Source: Rhexocercosporidium sp. MPI-PUGE-AT-0058 (lineage: Eukaryota; Ascomycota; Leotiomycetes; Helotiales). Taken from it: a DNA stretch of 64,000 nucleotides. Below the pieces are notes generated by a model, which was not told the origin of the DNA, did not search any database, and was given only the letters and a program-made list of their open reading frames with translations. Shown in pieces: positions 49,572 to 60,273 of this stretch (position 1 is its first letter; each line of letters opens with the position of its first letter). Position numbers and translations under genes: made by a program. The stretch is from NCBI GenBank assembly GCA_020746875.1, contig JAGTJL010000012.1:2108001-2172000 (forward strand), in the 5' to 3' direction.

Positions 49572-51372
49572 TCAGTCAGTTTTCGGTCTCTTCACAAAAA
49601 CACTGTGAGTCCACCCATCCAGCCCGACTACCCCCTCACGCACAAGTTCATATTTGCCAATCCTTGGAAGGATCTGCGCCCAGATAACCCAGTAGACAGC
49701 ACCGACGACGAAGATGCCTATGCCAACCACACAGTGCAGATAGTAAGGCAGATGAGTATACACGTTCTGCCCAGCATCAGGAGGAACATACGGAGCTATA
49801 ACGAGAAAGAGATTGGCCAGAAGGAAAAATATTGCGACTGGAAGCGTGGCTCGGAATGGTGGTGCCCACTGCTGCGGGTTGCGGTTGGGTGAGAAGGGCT
49901 TGAGGTACAGGCGAATAAGCGCTATGGCGACGAAAACATTGACTACGGATAGAGGGTAGGAGATGACGCTTTGAGATGGTCAGTAAGAAACATAGCACGG
50001 AAAATGAATGCGCACTTAAGGATGAAGTTGTATGCATCACCAGGTGGTGGAGCCAGCATAGTGACGACGGATACAAGCCAATGCTCGAAGAGACCCACGA
50101 AAGGAGCATTGAATGGTTTGTTGCTTGCCCAGAAGCGGGAGAATGGAAGGATACCCTCACGACCAATTTCTTGAACCACTTCTTTGAATTAGCTTTGCCT
50201 CCTTCGATGCAGGAAACTTACGTCTTCCTTGGGAGAAAATAACACTCATAACATTTCCAAACGCTGACAAGGCCACGAAGACTGAGAGTGCTCGCTCGGC
50301 TTGCTCTCCCATCACATTGCGAAAGAATGAAGCAGCCAAGATACGCCCCGAGCTAACTATTTCGTCTTTAGGGACGGCGGCAAAGTAAGCGATGTTGATA
50401 AGCATGTATAGTATCGAAACAAGGGTGAGAGCCGCTGGGAGTGCGATCTTCAGCGTCTTGACTGGGTTCTTTGTCTCCGCGAGGGCGTAATTAGCGTTTG
50501 AGTATCCGATCAGACTCCAGATGACGTTATAGAGAGCAGTAACGATTCCATATCTGTACGCCATCAGCACAGCATCTAAAGGTTTCATGTTCGTTCAAAC
50601 TCACGCGCTTGCAGTCGTTCCCTCAAAAGCTTTCGAGAAATTATCCGGCTTCCTCTCAAGCTTCACGTGTCCACCAAGAGCCACAAATCCAGACACCACT
50701 ATGATTAGCATAATTGCGAGCTTGATTATACCAAGTGCATTCTGAAGTCTTACTCCCCATTTTAGAGTAAGTCCATGGACAAGGAACGCAGTGGTGATGC
50801 ACGCCACACCAACACCTCTCTGATTCCATCTTGTGACCTCTACATTGGCAGCGTGCAAGATGTACTCGCCGAAGATCACGGAGTTTCCACCAGCCCACCC
50901 CAATAGCATCACCCACGATGCGTACATGGCTGTCGCAAGGAACTTGGGCCTGGTGAACACATACTCGAGGTAGTTCTTCTCGCCTCCGTTGCGAGGAAGT
51001 CCGGTTCCGAACTCAAGGTACACAGCTGCACCAGCAAATGCGATGATGATTCCGACGACCCAAATAAAAAGCGACAAGCCGACTGAGCCAGAGAGTTCTA
51101 CAATGTTCGAGGGGGTTGCGAAGATTCCCGTTCCCACCATGCGGTTGAAAATCAGGAAGATGGCACTGATGAGTCCAAGTTGGCGACGCTCTGGAGTAGT
51201 GATGTAGACTTCGGCTTCCGAGGACTGTCAGTGGCTGATGGCTGATGCAATTCTAGAGTACCATACCTCCGTTGGCATCGCGGATACGTCCGCCATCCTT
51301 GCTGTCTCGAATATCACCGCTTGCAGGACGAGATTCTCCTCCTTCTCCTACAGATACAGTCTTCTCCACCAT
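49572..51372 (-). CDS. Methionine-permease-like amino acid transporter (Mup family)
   Basis: Five exons (51372-51267, 51214-50605, 50553-50222, 50181-50016, 49968-49572) give 536 residues; all phases close. For intron 1 a second solution (donor after GGM, acceptor before SSEAEV) is also in phase and changes only a few N-terminal residues. Motifs of the APC superfamily, high-affinity methionine permease group, are present: NRMVGTGIFATPSNI, GSVGLSLFIWVVG, LPRNGGEKNYLEYVF, WAGGNSVIFGEYIL, NVIWSLIGYSNANYALAE and REGILPFSRFWAS. About twelve membrane helices are expected. It imports methionine or a related amino acid across the plasma membrane. It lies beside a TauD-like dioxygenase, and a sulfur-related pairing is tempting but unproven. 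Confidence 0.9.
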
Positions 51373-52104
51373 TTTGATCCCACTGGAATGCAGGTGGTTG
51401 ATGGTGTGTCGAGAGAAAATCGGTGAAGAAGTGCGGACAGCAGACTATAGGAAGGAGCTGATCATCTGTCCCGTTTCAATTAATGGTTGGGTGACGATTG
51501 GTTTGAAGATATAGAAGCTACTAAGCAAATCCAGTCCAGTCCAGACCAGACGCCGACCCACAGCGAAACCGATGTTATTTAATCATCTACCCAGACCTCC
51601 TATCTGACGCGAAAAAAAAAATCTGAACATTCGTTTCCATTGCAACATTCTAGGATGTATATTCGTCATTCACGCTTCAAGGTAAATATCTCTTGGTGAG
51701 GAAGACCTAGCTGAAGCGGGCTTCCAGAAATCCGATGCTTCTCGGTCTCGTTACGTTATTGGTTCCACTGCGGACCGAACCGAAAAAGTCGGTTAAGATG
51801 TCGTGCTTGGGATGCCCCATCATCACTGGACATTTGAAGAAAAAAATACCTTCCTTGCCTTGCTTGGCCCGTCTTGTAAAGCCCCTATACGGATATCATC
51901 GGCCGTGGAAATCCTAGAAGCTTGAGATCCTTGCACTTGTGGCATAGCCAGATATCAACCACATTGGCAAACCCGACGGCCATCCTCCTTGTCTCGCGGC
52001 CGCCGAAAATTCACGACTTGATGGGTCGGTCTCAAATCACGCCAGGTGAAAAGGCTTGCCACCTTCTCGTCTTGTCCTGCCGTGCCCGAGGATGACGCTT
52101 CACA
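51373..52104. other. Intergenic
   Basis: Promoter side of the permease and 3' flank of the broken MFS gene. An A-run lies at about 51,612-51,621. No gene seen. Confidence 0.45.
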
Positions 52105-53403
52105 GTCGGCGACCAGCGATCCGGTTAGCGAAACTCCTATTTCTTGTCAGCGTGCCATGCAATGAGGCAATTCGCGTGGCAATCTCATCATGTGTGTAGG
52201 TAAGACATCGAACGTCTGACTCGGTGACGAGTCGGCCAAGACGCCTTTCCAACGACCGCACATATTCAATATCTGACAGTGCCTTAATAATAATCTGTGT
52301 CTGGCTTAGCATTTCTCCATCTCCTCACACGAATAGGTCAAGTCGACAAATCTTGTCTCTATCTTCTATTCCTTCTAGAGATATTCGCAATTACTTTCGT
52401 AGCGTGACCTGTAAGACGGCTGCCGCGATGCTGAGACCTCCCACCATCCCGATGTTGGAGCTGAGATACAACCCAGAACTTGCAATGGCCATCTGGCACG
52501 AATCTACGCCAGCTGCGAGAGGAATGAATGTAACACCAAGTGCAATGCCCTTTCCAAACCCGCTCGGAACGATGTAAAGGGATTCTGGGAAGGAGGTATG
52601 TCCATGCCACCAGGCGAGCATGAGCGTGTACGATAGAGACGCTGAGATGGCGCCCAGGACGGAGAAGAGTTCGTATCTCCCCGTTATGCAGTGTGTCAGT
52701 ATATTTCACGACTTTGAAGGTTGTGACTGACTTCCGAATGATGTGCCAGTGAGAAGTTCTCCAACACAATTTGCAGGTACTGATGGCATCAAATGCGCCC
52801 CTGCATTCGTCAAAGAAGAGGTATTTTGGAACTCGCGAAACCGACCAGACTGCACAATCGACGACGAAGAAGAACCCGTAAGGCATAAAATTGGGCTTTT
52901 CATCCCATGATATGACTGAATTTGCCTTACTAGTAGACTAGTCAACGTTGGACTACTGGGTGGGTTATTGAGGGCTTACTACAGATTGTGTGGCGCACAT
53001 AGCCAATGTATATGAAGTGATCAGCCAACCTGCACCGTCACGGTTATTGAACTCGCTGCTAATCGTCTCACTGGTAGCAAGTACTAAAGACCCATCTGCG
53101 TTGGCAATAAAACCCCCTTTGAGGTTCAGTCAGTCGAGATCTGGTAGCAACTGATTGAAGAATTGCGAGGTTTCATTAGAAAATGCTGATCCAAGTTTGA
53201 GAAACAGAGTCCACCGATCAGCAGAATCAATATAAACTATTAAAGCCCGGGCCATCTCGCGATTCCTTCCCCTGGGAGCCATCTTTACCTTGCGCTCCCA
53301 CGTTGCAAGTTTCCTCATCGAACACACTCCGCTCATCCGTGTCAGGCTCATGCCCAAGTAAAGCCTTCTCATTGGCGAAACTTGACCTTCGTGGACTCAT
53401 CAT
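52105..53403 (-). pseudogene. MFS transporter with internal deletion
   Basis: The N-terminus starts at 53,403 (MMSPRRSSFANEKALLGHEPD), with an acidic leader typical of MFS drug/basic-amino-acid transporters. The first helices 'ADGSLVLATSETISSEFNN...GAGWLITSYTLAMCATQS' follow at about 53,100-52,990. From about 52,990 the sequence jumps within about 130 bases to 'TNAGAHLMP...GELLTG' and then 'ITGRYELFSVLGAISASLSYTLMLAWW', 'PSGFGKGIALGVTFIPLAAGVD' and 'SSGLYLSSNIGMVGG', which belong to the last third. The stretch encoding roughly helices 3 to 8 is missing, and frames between the parts disagree. The C-terminal 'ALSDIEYVRSLE' segment ends near 52,105. It is not functional as a transporter. Confidence 0.75.
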
Positions 53404-55205
53404 CGTCCAGTTGTAGTAAGCAATCGATGGCGAACGCCAGAGGTGGGTGGTGTGAGTGAACCATCAGCGGGGCCCTCCTCGAACTTATAATACGCAGATT
53501 ACCTCCACCCGATGAGCGAGGATTGCTCAAAAAAGCTTCGAAACTATGAAAAGATGTGACATAGGGGAAGGTAGAATGTGAACGATTCGCTATGTGCATA
53601 GCGAACGGTAACGTAGAGCCATGCAGGATACATTCAATTCTGCACATGGCAAAAGCCATTCAATATATGCGGCTACAGTCTGCTCGCGGTAGAAAAGGGA
53701 CAAAGCTAGTAAAATGAGAGCATAATTCTCCGTACGGAGTTTGAGGAGATCGGTGCACACTTCCCAACGAAAGTGTAAATAGGGTAGAACGCCACCCCAA
53801 ACGGGGAGAGTAGCTGTTAGACATTAAGGAAAACTCTGATAATCACACTCTACCTCATTTTCTTACTCTGCTCTGCAGGCTTTTGCTCGCCATGGATTAA
53901 ACGACATGCCCACCTGCTGCAAGCTCAATACAACATGTGTAGATATATGGGCGGGCAGCTCAATCACTGCCGCCATTCCTGCTGCTAGAAGAATCGAAAC
54001 AAGTGATAATAGGCCTGACTGCGAAGCCAGTCTTATGCTGTATTACACGAATTCTCGAGGCTGGGGTTTTTAGTGGCGGGGGCGTGCATGCCCTCCACTT
54101 GCCCCCGGATTGATGCTCCGCTTGCGGCGCTCTTGAAGTCCGGACACTTGTCAACTGACAATTGTCGAAAATGTACCCTGGGTGAAGACACAGCTGTGCA
54201 ACGCTGATAATATTCAGCTAATGAGAGCGGGATGGAGGCAAAGGCAGGTGCTGCATGTGGATGTGATTTGACGGGAGTGGTCCAGTATGTCTGAAATAAC
54301 GACGGGCAGGGAGAGATAGAGGAAGAGCAAACAGGGTCGAGAAGCAATCTTACTGCACTGCATCGCACTAGAAGTACCAGCGAAAGCAATTCAAGCACTG
54401 GCTCGCGGAATTCCAAAATTGAAGATGTTGTCTGAAGAAAAGGAATATGATAGGACTGAAATCCCTCTGGCGAGTTGCATTGCATGAAAGCCTTGAGGAC
54501 CCTATGTCTTTTATGCACCATAGATATCGACCAAATTGGTTTGAGAGAAGTGTTCCGAGCTCAACGTATTTACCCTCAGTTAGTGGCGCTTACTTTGTTA
54601 GCTTTATCTAACTGTACCGGTCTGAATTTGATAGCTGGTTGTATGTGCGTTTTGATCTTGAAAAAGAGAACATATAGTGTCTTCACACATAGGGCGATCC
54701 CGTCACGTCAGGCCAATGCCTCAACATCTCGAGAGAAAAGCTGACAAGTTGCATACTTGACCTCTGGAATACAGCGAATTACCAATCAACAATTGAACCG
54801 CATTGAGAGTCTGGGTGAGCCTGTGAGTAACCATAAAAGTTACTGCATTGTACTCTTGGGTATGCAGAGGGCAAAGATAATACCGGAGGGCCAAATTGGG
54901 ATTTCGGTAACCAGGAGTCGTTTAGTTTGTCCGTTATGTCCGTATCAAAATAAGCATTGTTGCCAAAGTATGGTGTGATGTTGATATTCAGTACGAAAAT
55001 ACATTCCATACAAAATGGGTGCTGTGATGCTCGATCGCCGTCGGATTCCTTTCCAAGGCTTTTTTCTGCATCCAGCCTCGCCAGCTAGAGATATCCTCTG
55101 TATGCCATCCAACTCCAACTCCAACCCATCCCATATGTGACTCCAGACCATGCATGCCCATATCGAAAATCCCGTGGTATTCTGCACTCGTCCCCATCCC
55201 ATCAT
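53404..55205. other. Intergenic, no supported gene
   Basis: About 1.8 kb. A minus-strand frame at 54,033-54,521 lacks any family resemblance and is not annotated. No RNA or repeat was recognised. Confidence 0.4.
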
Positions 55206-56069
55206 TCAATCCCTCAGCCATGCTCTCCGCTTCTCTTCTTTCTTCTGTTTGCGCTTTTCCTTGAACTGCTTCAATTCCGTCTTCGAGATCTTCTTGCCAC
55301 TTCTTTCGGCCTTTAGACTTCTTCCATCGTGGCTATTTGCTGCGGCATCGACGTCGAAGAAGGCGTTCATTTGGCGCTTGCTCTTGTTTTCGTCGTTGAA
55401 GTTCTCGGGGTTCAGGTCTGCTACTTGGTACCTCCCTGTGAATCTGTTGAAAGCAGCAGTGGCTGTGTACTGGGCTGCTGGGTCTGTGGCCTGGCCGGGA
55501 ACTGGTTCGGGAGCTGTAGGCTGCGCATACCAGGCTGTAGGGTCATAGTCGCCGTGGATTGCTGGGTTGTACCCCGTTGCCGGAGGAGTGGCAGCTGCAA
55601 CAGGCTCGACAGGTAGAGGAGCTTCGACACCAGGTGGACCGGGTTGAGCGACTTCGGGAACTCTGGGATTTGTCCATTGTGTTGCGCCTGTAAACCGATT
55701 GTAGAAGTAGAAAGCTTGTGTAGTCTCCTCCCATACGGGAGCCCATCCATCATCCTCCTCAGTCGCAGCTGGTGGGGGTTCGGCAGGGAGTGGTGGAATG
55801 TCTTCGTTGGGGAGCGGGGGAGTGTCTGCTGCCTTGGAATTTGACGCGGCGACTGTAGGTTGTTCTTCATTCTCCTTCGCCTGATCCACCTCTCCTTCAC
55901 TGGCCTCCCCGTCCTCATTCGATGAATCTCCAGCTACTTGCTTCTCGCCAGCGTCTCTCTCCAGCTTCTCCTCCATCTCTGTGTTCTTCAGCGAAGCCTC
56001 GCCAGTCAAACCACCCGCCAAGGCAGGCACGTTCTCGTCATCGCGCCCCTCTGTCGCCACTGAAGCCAT
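55206..56069 (-). CDS. WW-domain protein, conserved in fungi
   Basis: A single-exon gene of 287 residues. The first 105 residues are acidic and Pro-rich (PPLPNEDIPPLPAEPPP). One WW domain follows at about 107-138, with W113 and W132, a central YFYN and a closing NP; the loop is short. The middle is Pro/Ala-rich with a GYNPAIHGDYDPTAWY segment. The C-terminal 70 residues are Lys/Glu-rich, probably helical, with nuclear-localisation-like basic clusters (KSKR, KEKRKQKK). WW domains bind Pro-rich ligands, often in splicing or transcription complexes. A nuclear role is plausible, but the specific partner is not known. Confidence 0.85.
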   Translation of the reverse strand: MASVATEGRDDENVPALAGGLTGEASLKNTEMEEKLERDAGEKQVAGDSSNEDGEASEGEVDQAKENEEQPTVAASNSKAADTPPLPNEDIPPLPAEPPPAATEEDDGWAPVWEETTQAFYFYNRFTGATQWTNPRVPEVAQPGPPGVEAPLPVEPVAAATPPATGYNPAIHGDYDPTAWYAQPTAPEPVPGQATDPAAQYTATAAFNRFTGRYQVADLNPENFNDENKSKRQMNAFFDVDAAANSHDGRSLKAERSGKKISKTELKQFKEKRKQKKEEKRRAWLRD

Positions 56070-56350
56070 GGTCTTGCGAGGCCAATGCGCCGATATTTCG
56101 TAGATCTCGACAAAAGAAATATTGCAGCTTTGCTGGTTGAGTTGTAGTGTACGTTGTTTGTTTTAATTGTCAGGAGGGTGATATTCTGTCCCAGGATGTT
56201 CTGACGCACCTCAAGAATGACGCTAATAAAATACTAGCGCGAACTATCACGTGCCTGACTTCCCTTTGAGGCTGAATAAGAGCCAGTAAGAAGGAAGAAG
56301 TGGCAGAAAGCTTGGACTGCGCATTGTATTATTTTCTATGGTATTATACA

Positions 56351-58300
56351 CTATTTACTGGCCCCGAGAGCCGCCTCAGCTCTTGCAACTGCAGCTTTTG
56401 CTTTCTCAAGCTCAATATCCTCGACTAAAGTAGGCTTCTTGTCCTTCAACACCTCACCAACGACGCCCTCAACAGCCCTAACGGCTTTCCGACCTTCCTC
56501 TCTTACCTCTCCCTCCCAAAACTTCCTTGCCGTCTCCCATTTACTTTGCATCCTCTTCAGACTCCACACAATGCCAAACGCTGCGACACCTCCTGCTTCG
56601 TACAGTGTCGTTGTGATAGAAGATAAGTACATCATACCGGCGAAAGCAGATGCCAGGGACGATGTGCTGAGAGTTTGGAAGACGAGTTTTTGAGCTAGGG
56701 CTTGTAATGCAGGAATGGTTTCTTGTGAGAGATATGCTCGAGTGACTGGGATATGAAGTGGCCATGGCCGTGGTTTGATCCTCGAATGTATGAGATCCTT
56801 TGGAGTATCGACCAAGTCCCGAATCTTTGGAGGTTGTGGGCCGGAGCCAAGTTTTGCTTCAACAACCTCTTCCTTGACAGGCTTATATGCCCAGTTCTTG
56901 GGAGACACTTTGATATTATCCAACACGCCCGCCTCTGCTATACAGCCTGCAAGGTAGATGACTTCTTTCTCGGCATTTGTGAGGAACCTTTGGCCCAAGA
57001 TGTCTGACGAGATCATCGAAACATCGTCAACTCGCCAAAAGAGTTTCCACCAGCCCAACTTCCGCCACCTTTGGCCATTGAATGCAATATCTAGCTCGTC
57101 CCTGAGCTCGGTATGGGCGGTCTCGGCCCAAAGAGCAAGGCTTTGCCGTAAGGCTAGTAGATCTGAGGATGGTACACTTTTGGACAAGGCCAGACCGAGT
57201 TGCCTACTCTGCTCCGCCTCGATAGCCACACTGACATTGCTGAGAAGAGACGCAACAAGTTTCCGTAATGGTGCTTTCATCTCTCCATTTGTATTCGCGG
57301 TACCAGATCTGATCCATTCCAGGACTTCTGGCAAGCCACTTGCGAACCAGTTCTTCTCGTACAGAAGGGCATTGTCCACACTCTCTCGAAATGACTGAAT
57401 GGCTTCAGTTGCAAGTGCAACGTTGACAACTTGAAAGGGGAGGGATGAAGCATTGTCGGTCTTGACATCCACCACTGTGCCAATAATCCCTCGATCAATA
57501 TCAATCGGATAGTTCAAGACTGATGCAGCCCCGAGGATTCCTTCCGAAACGATCAATGACTTATGTACCGGCGTAGTGACAGGCGTGTACCTCCCAGTGT
57601 TCGACGTCGGTATTTCCATCGTAGGAACCAGGACTGCTTCAGCAAATCCTCCCTCCCCACTACCTTTGATAGGAGGGTCCATTTCCAGCACCAGAATCTC
57701 GAGCTTATGACCATTTAGTGTCGGAGACGATACATGTAGCTCCTGAACCAGCCTGTTCCCCTGCAAGGTTTCCTCCCCATCCTGCCCGACCTTCAAGAAG
57801 ATCGGTCTGCCCAGTTGATCCCCAAGCAGTATCCTCTCCCATTCTTCTTCCGTCTTCAATGGATCTGCCACCAGCAATCTTAATAACTCCTTTGCCTTCT
57901 TCAGGGAAGCCCCTCCATCTGCTATCCCTAAAATCGCAATCCTGATTGTCTCGTCTCCAGCGCCTTGTTCTAACCCTCGAAGGGCGAGCTGTAGTCTCGA
58001 AATGTTGACGTAGCTTGCTGCATGTTTCTGGATGTCGAGAAGGGCATCTCGGAGCTCAATTCGAGGCGACTTGGATGGAGAACTAGAAGATAGATCAAGG
58101 GAGGATGCGCTGGAAAGGTTCGATTGGCAGCGAGCTTGGATTCGAGGTTGCTGGAGCTGGCTCGGTAGAAGCCGTTTGGAAGGATTGCGCGCAGTCCTTG
58201 AGACGGAGCAGATCGGACATATTTGCTGGCTCTTGGGAGGAATGGATAATCGAAGTGATCTCGACTGCCCAATTGCAACCCGGGGTATTCGTGGAGGCAT
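56351..58300 (-). CDS. Mmc1-like mitochondrial protein
   Basis: A single-exon gene of 649 residues. The N-terminus is basic and Ser/Arg-rich without acids for about 60 residues, as in mitochondrial targeting peptides. The body contains 'NALLYEKNWFASGLPEVLEWI' and 'GQRWRKLGWWKLFWRVDDVSMISSDIL', which I associate with the fungal Mmc1 family, a mitochondrial group whose members lack a clear enzyme motif. One hydrophobic segment near residues 555-590 may be a membrane helix, followed by an Ala/Glu/Lys-rich C-terminal coiled coil. The family name comes from recollection of the motif; mitochondrial location is inferred from the N-terminus. It lies on the same strand just downstream of a small conserved gene. 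Confidence 0.7.
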   Translation of the reverse strand: MPPRIPRVAIGQSRSLRLSIPPKSQQICPICSVSRTARNPSKRLLPSQLQQPRIQARCQSNLSSASSLDLSSSSPSKSPRIELRDALLDIQKHAASYVNISRLQLALRGLEQGAGDETIRIAILGIADGGASLKKAKELLRLLVADPLKTEEEWERILLGDQLGRPIFLKVGQDGEETLQGNRLVQELHVSSPTLNGHKLEILVLEMDPPIKGSGEGGFAEAVLVPTMEIPTSNTGRYTPVTTPVHKSLIVSEGILGAASVLNYPIDIDRGIIGTVVDVKTDNASSLPFQVVNVALATEAIQSFRESVDNALLYEKNWFASGLPEVLEWIRSGTANTNGEMKAPLRKLVASLLSNVSVAIEAEQSRQLGLALSKSVPSSDLLALRQSLALWAETAHTELRDELDIAFNGQRWRKLGWWKLFWRVDDVSMISSDILGQRFLTNAEKEVIYLAGCIAEAGVLDNIKVSPKNWAYKPVKEEVVEAKLGSGPQPPKIRDLVDTPKDLIHSRIKPRPWPLHIPVTRAYLSQETIPALQALAQKLVFQTLSTSSLASAFAGMMYLSSITTTLYEAGGVAAFGIVWSLKRMQSKWETARKFWEGEVREEGRKAVRAVEGVVGEVLKDKKPTLVEDIELEKAKAAVARAEAALGASK

Positions 58301-58498
58301 GGTGATGCTCGAGGAGGGAAAAGTTGTTTGGATTTGAGCTTGAAGTTGCTAAAGTTGGAGCCACATATCTCAGGCACCCAGAATTACTCCCGGGTTTGGT
58401 GGACAGGACATGGTTCATCAGAGTAGGAAATCTGAATATTTCTACATCCCCAATTTCAATCCCCCTGAAAAGATAGACGATTGCATATGAAGAAGAAA

Positions 58499-59097
58499 CT
58501 ACTTCTGTAACGCCATTCCTCCAAAAGCCCTATCTAATTCATCCCCTTCCCGATTCGGAGCCACAACAGGAGCTTTTTGTAGACCTGATGCCTCAGCACT
58601 TGATACATCAACATCCATCAGATTGCTCTCCAACCGCCCAGCTTCTGTCTTCCGCTCGGGCTCCAATATCCTAGCGTCACTGTCCAGCCAGCCGGGTGCA
58701 ACTCTTCTCTTCTCGGCCAGGTCCCTCGCAGCGAGATACTCGTCCCACGCCTTCAACTCCTTGTCTGCGTCATCTTGGACCTTCTGTATGTAGGCCTGTA
58801 GAGCCTTGCATGATGCAATGATATCGTCTGGATGTGCAGCATGTCCGGAGGACGACACTACATACTTGGTCTTGTCGTCGGCTGAAGAGGGCGCTCCTGT
58901 CGAGGATTGGGGGAGCGAGGATGGTAAGGTCTTGTAGGTGTATGGCAGAGTAGTTGCGGTTGGTAGAGAGACAAAGGGAGATACAGTCAAAGGCACTTGG
59001 GCCAGAAGCGGGTGGGTACCTGGGTAGGATTAGACCTGATATCTGATGCGAAGTAGGGGAGAACTGGAGGGGTAATATACTCACGGTTGTCATGCAT
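58499..59097 (-). CDS. Small conserved hypothetical protein (177 aa)
   Basis: Two exons (59097-59085, 59019-58499) give 177 residues; the 65-nt intron is GT-AG and in phase. The start MHDNRTHPLLAQVPLTVSPF is preferred over the Met in exon 2. A Ser/Thr/Pro-rich N-terminus is followed by a helical segment (about residues 75-120: HPDDIIASCKALQAYIQKVQ...) and a conserved-looking APGWLDSDARILEPER piece. The C-terminus is acidic and disordered. No signal peptide or membrane segment. The helix-plus-linker layout would suit a small complex subunit, but I do not recognise the family. Confidence 0.65.
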
Positions 59098-60273
59098 GTT
59101 GGGCAACTAACCGTAGCGCGGCTGAGCTGTAATGAATGATAATGACAGCAGGAGCGTGCTTCCAAATGGGCATCGACCACTTCTACAGAGTAGAGTACCG
59201 TACCGTTGCCGCGGGTCCTTGATTCGATGCAGCGCGTTGATATGATCCAGATGTCGACGCGTCCAGTGTGCAGCCGTTCTATTTATTGCCTAGTCTTTCC
59301 GTCCAGCCCTATCGGATAATAGGGAGGCTACAGTATTGGTACTCGGAGTATTGGGGGAGTCAACAGCACCCAGCTACTTATTGCACATATCTAGCTAGCT
59401 TGCTGGAGATTGCTGGTTGGCTGGAGCTTCGAATAGATAAGTAGATGGCTGAGATACAAGTATGATGTTGGCTCTGAGTGGTCGTCCGGTACAAGTACCG
59501 TACTTCAGTACAGTACAGTACTGACTGTACGATCAGCTTCCTTCGATTCCCTCCCCTCCCCTCCCCTCTCTCCCCCCCAGCTCGTGGCCCGCCCGGTCCA
59601 GCCCTTGCCCTTCCCACGCGCTAGCAGCTACTAGCACCCTTAGCGCGAAGTCAAAATCAACTGCTGCTCATCCTCCTCTTCGGCTGGTGCTGGTGGCTGG
59701 ATGCCCGCACCAGACCAGCCACTGCTGCTGCTGCTGCTGCCACCCTGGCTGTCAATTTTGAGCCTCAGTCCAATCCCATCCCATTCCATTCCATCCCATC
59801 CCCATCCCATCTCAGTCCTCCCGACAGCCAGCCCAACCCAACCCAGCCCCCCGGTCCTGATCTGGAACCTCTCGCCTCCCCTCCCTCCCCTCCCCGCTCT
59901 CTTCCTGTTCTCCTCCGTTCAAACTATCTATCACAATCTTAGCCCCGCGCCCCACCACCACACCACCACCACAACAACAACAGACTCGAGTATCAACAGC
60001 TTCATTTCGAAAGAAGTACAGACTGCGAGCACTGCAGCTAACGGCCAATACTCCCTGAACTCAGACAGCCCCCTTTCCTGCGCTGACCAACCCAAGCGAG
60101 CCCCGAAGCAGAACTGCGCGTGTGCCTGACGGACGACCTCTGCCTTCCTCGGCCGCCAAAAAGATTATTGCCCCTGAAGACCACCCGCACCGCAATATCA
60201 ACACACTCCCAGCTGGTTCTGAGGCTCGAGATACCACTTCAACCCCATCTCCCCACCACCCTTCCCCTCCATC
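59098..60273. promoter_or_regulatory. Divergent promoter region before calcineurin
   Basis: About 1.2 kb between the 177-residue protein gene (-) and calcineurin (+). A palindromic GTAC cluster lies at about 59,489-59,530, and a CTG run at about 59,722-59,740. From about 59,740 to 60,270 the + strand is strongly C/T-rich, which fits a long pyrimidine-rich leader of the calcineurin transcript. No gene seen. Confidence 0.55.
59489..59530. promoter_or_regulatory. Palindromic GTAC cluster
   Basis: Overlapping AGTAC/GTACT/TACAG units form a near-palindrome in the divergent region before calcineurin. Similar GTAC-rich patches occur upstream of the ABC gene (about 31,650-31,732) and the OPT gene (about 41,385-41,420). 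Function is unknown. Confidence 0.4.

Noticed and set aside
54033..54521. 162-codon frame on -
   Set aside because: No recognisable domain, odd composition, isolated in intergenic DNA.
59701..60129. 142-codon frame on +
   Set aside because: Produced by the C/T-rich leader and CTG repeat before calcineurin.
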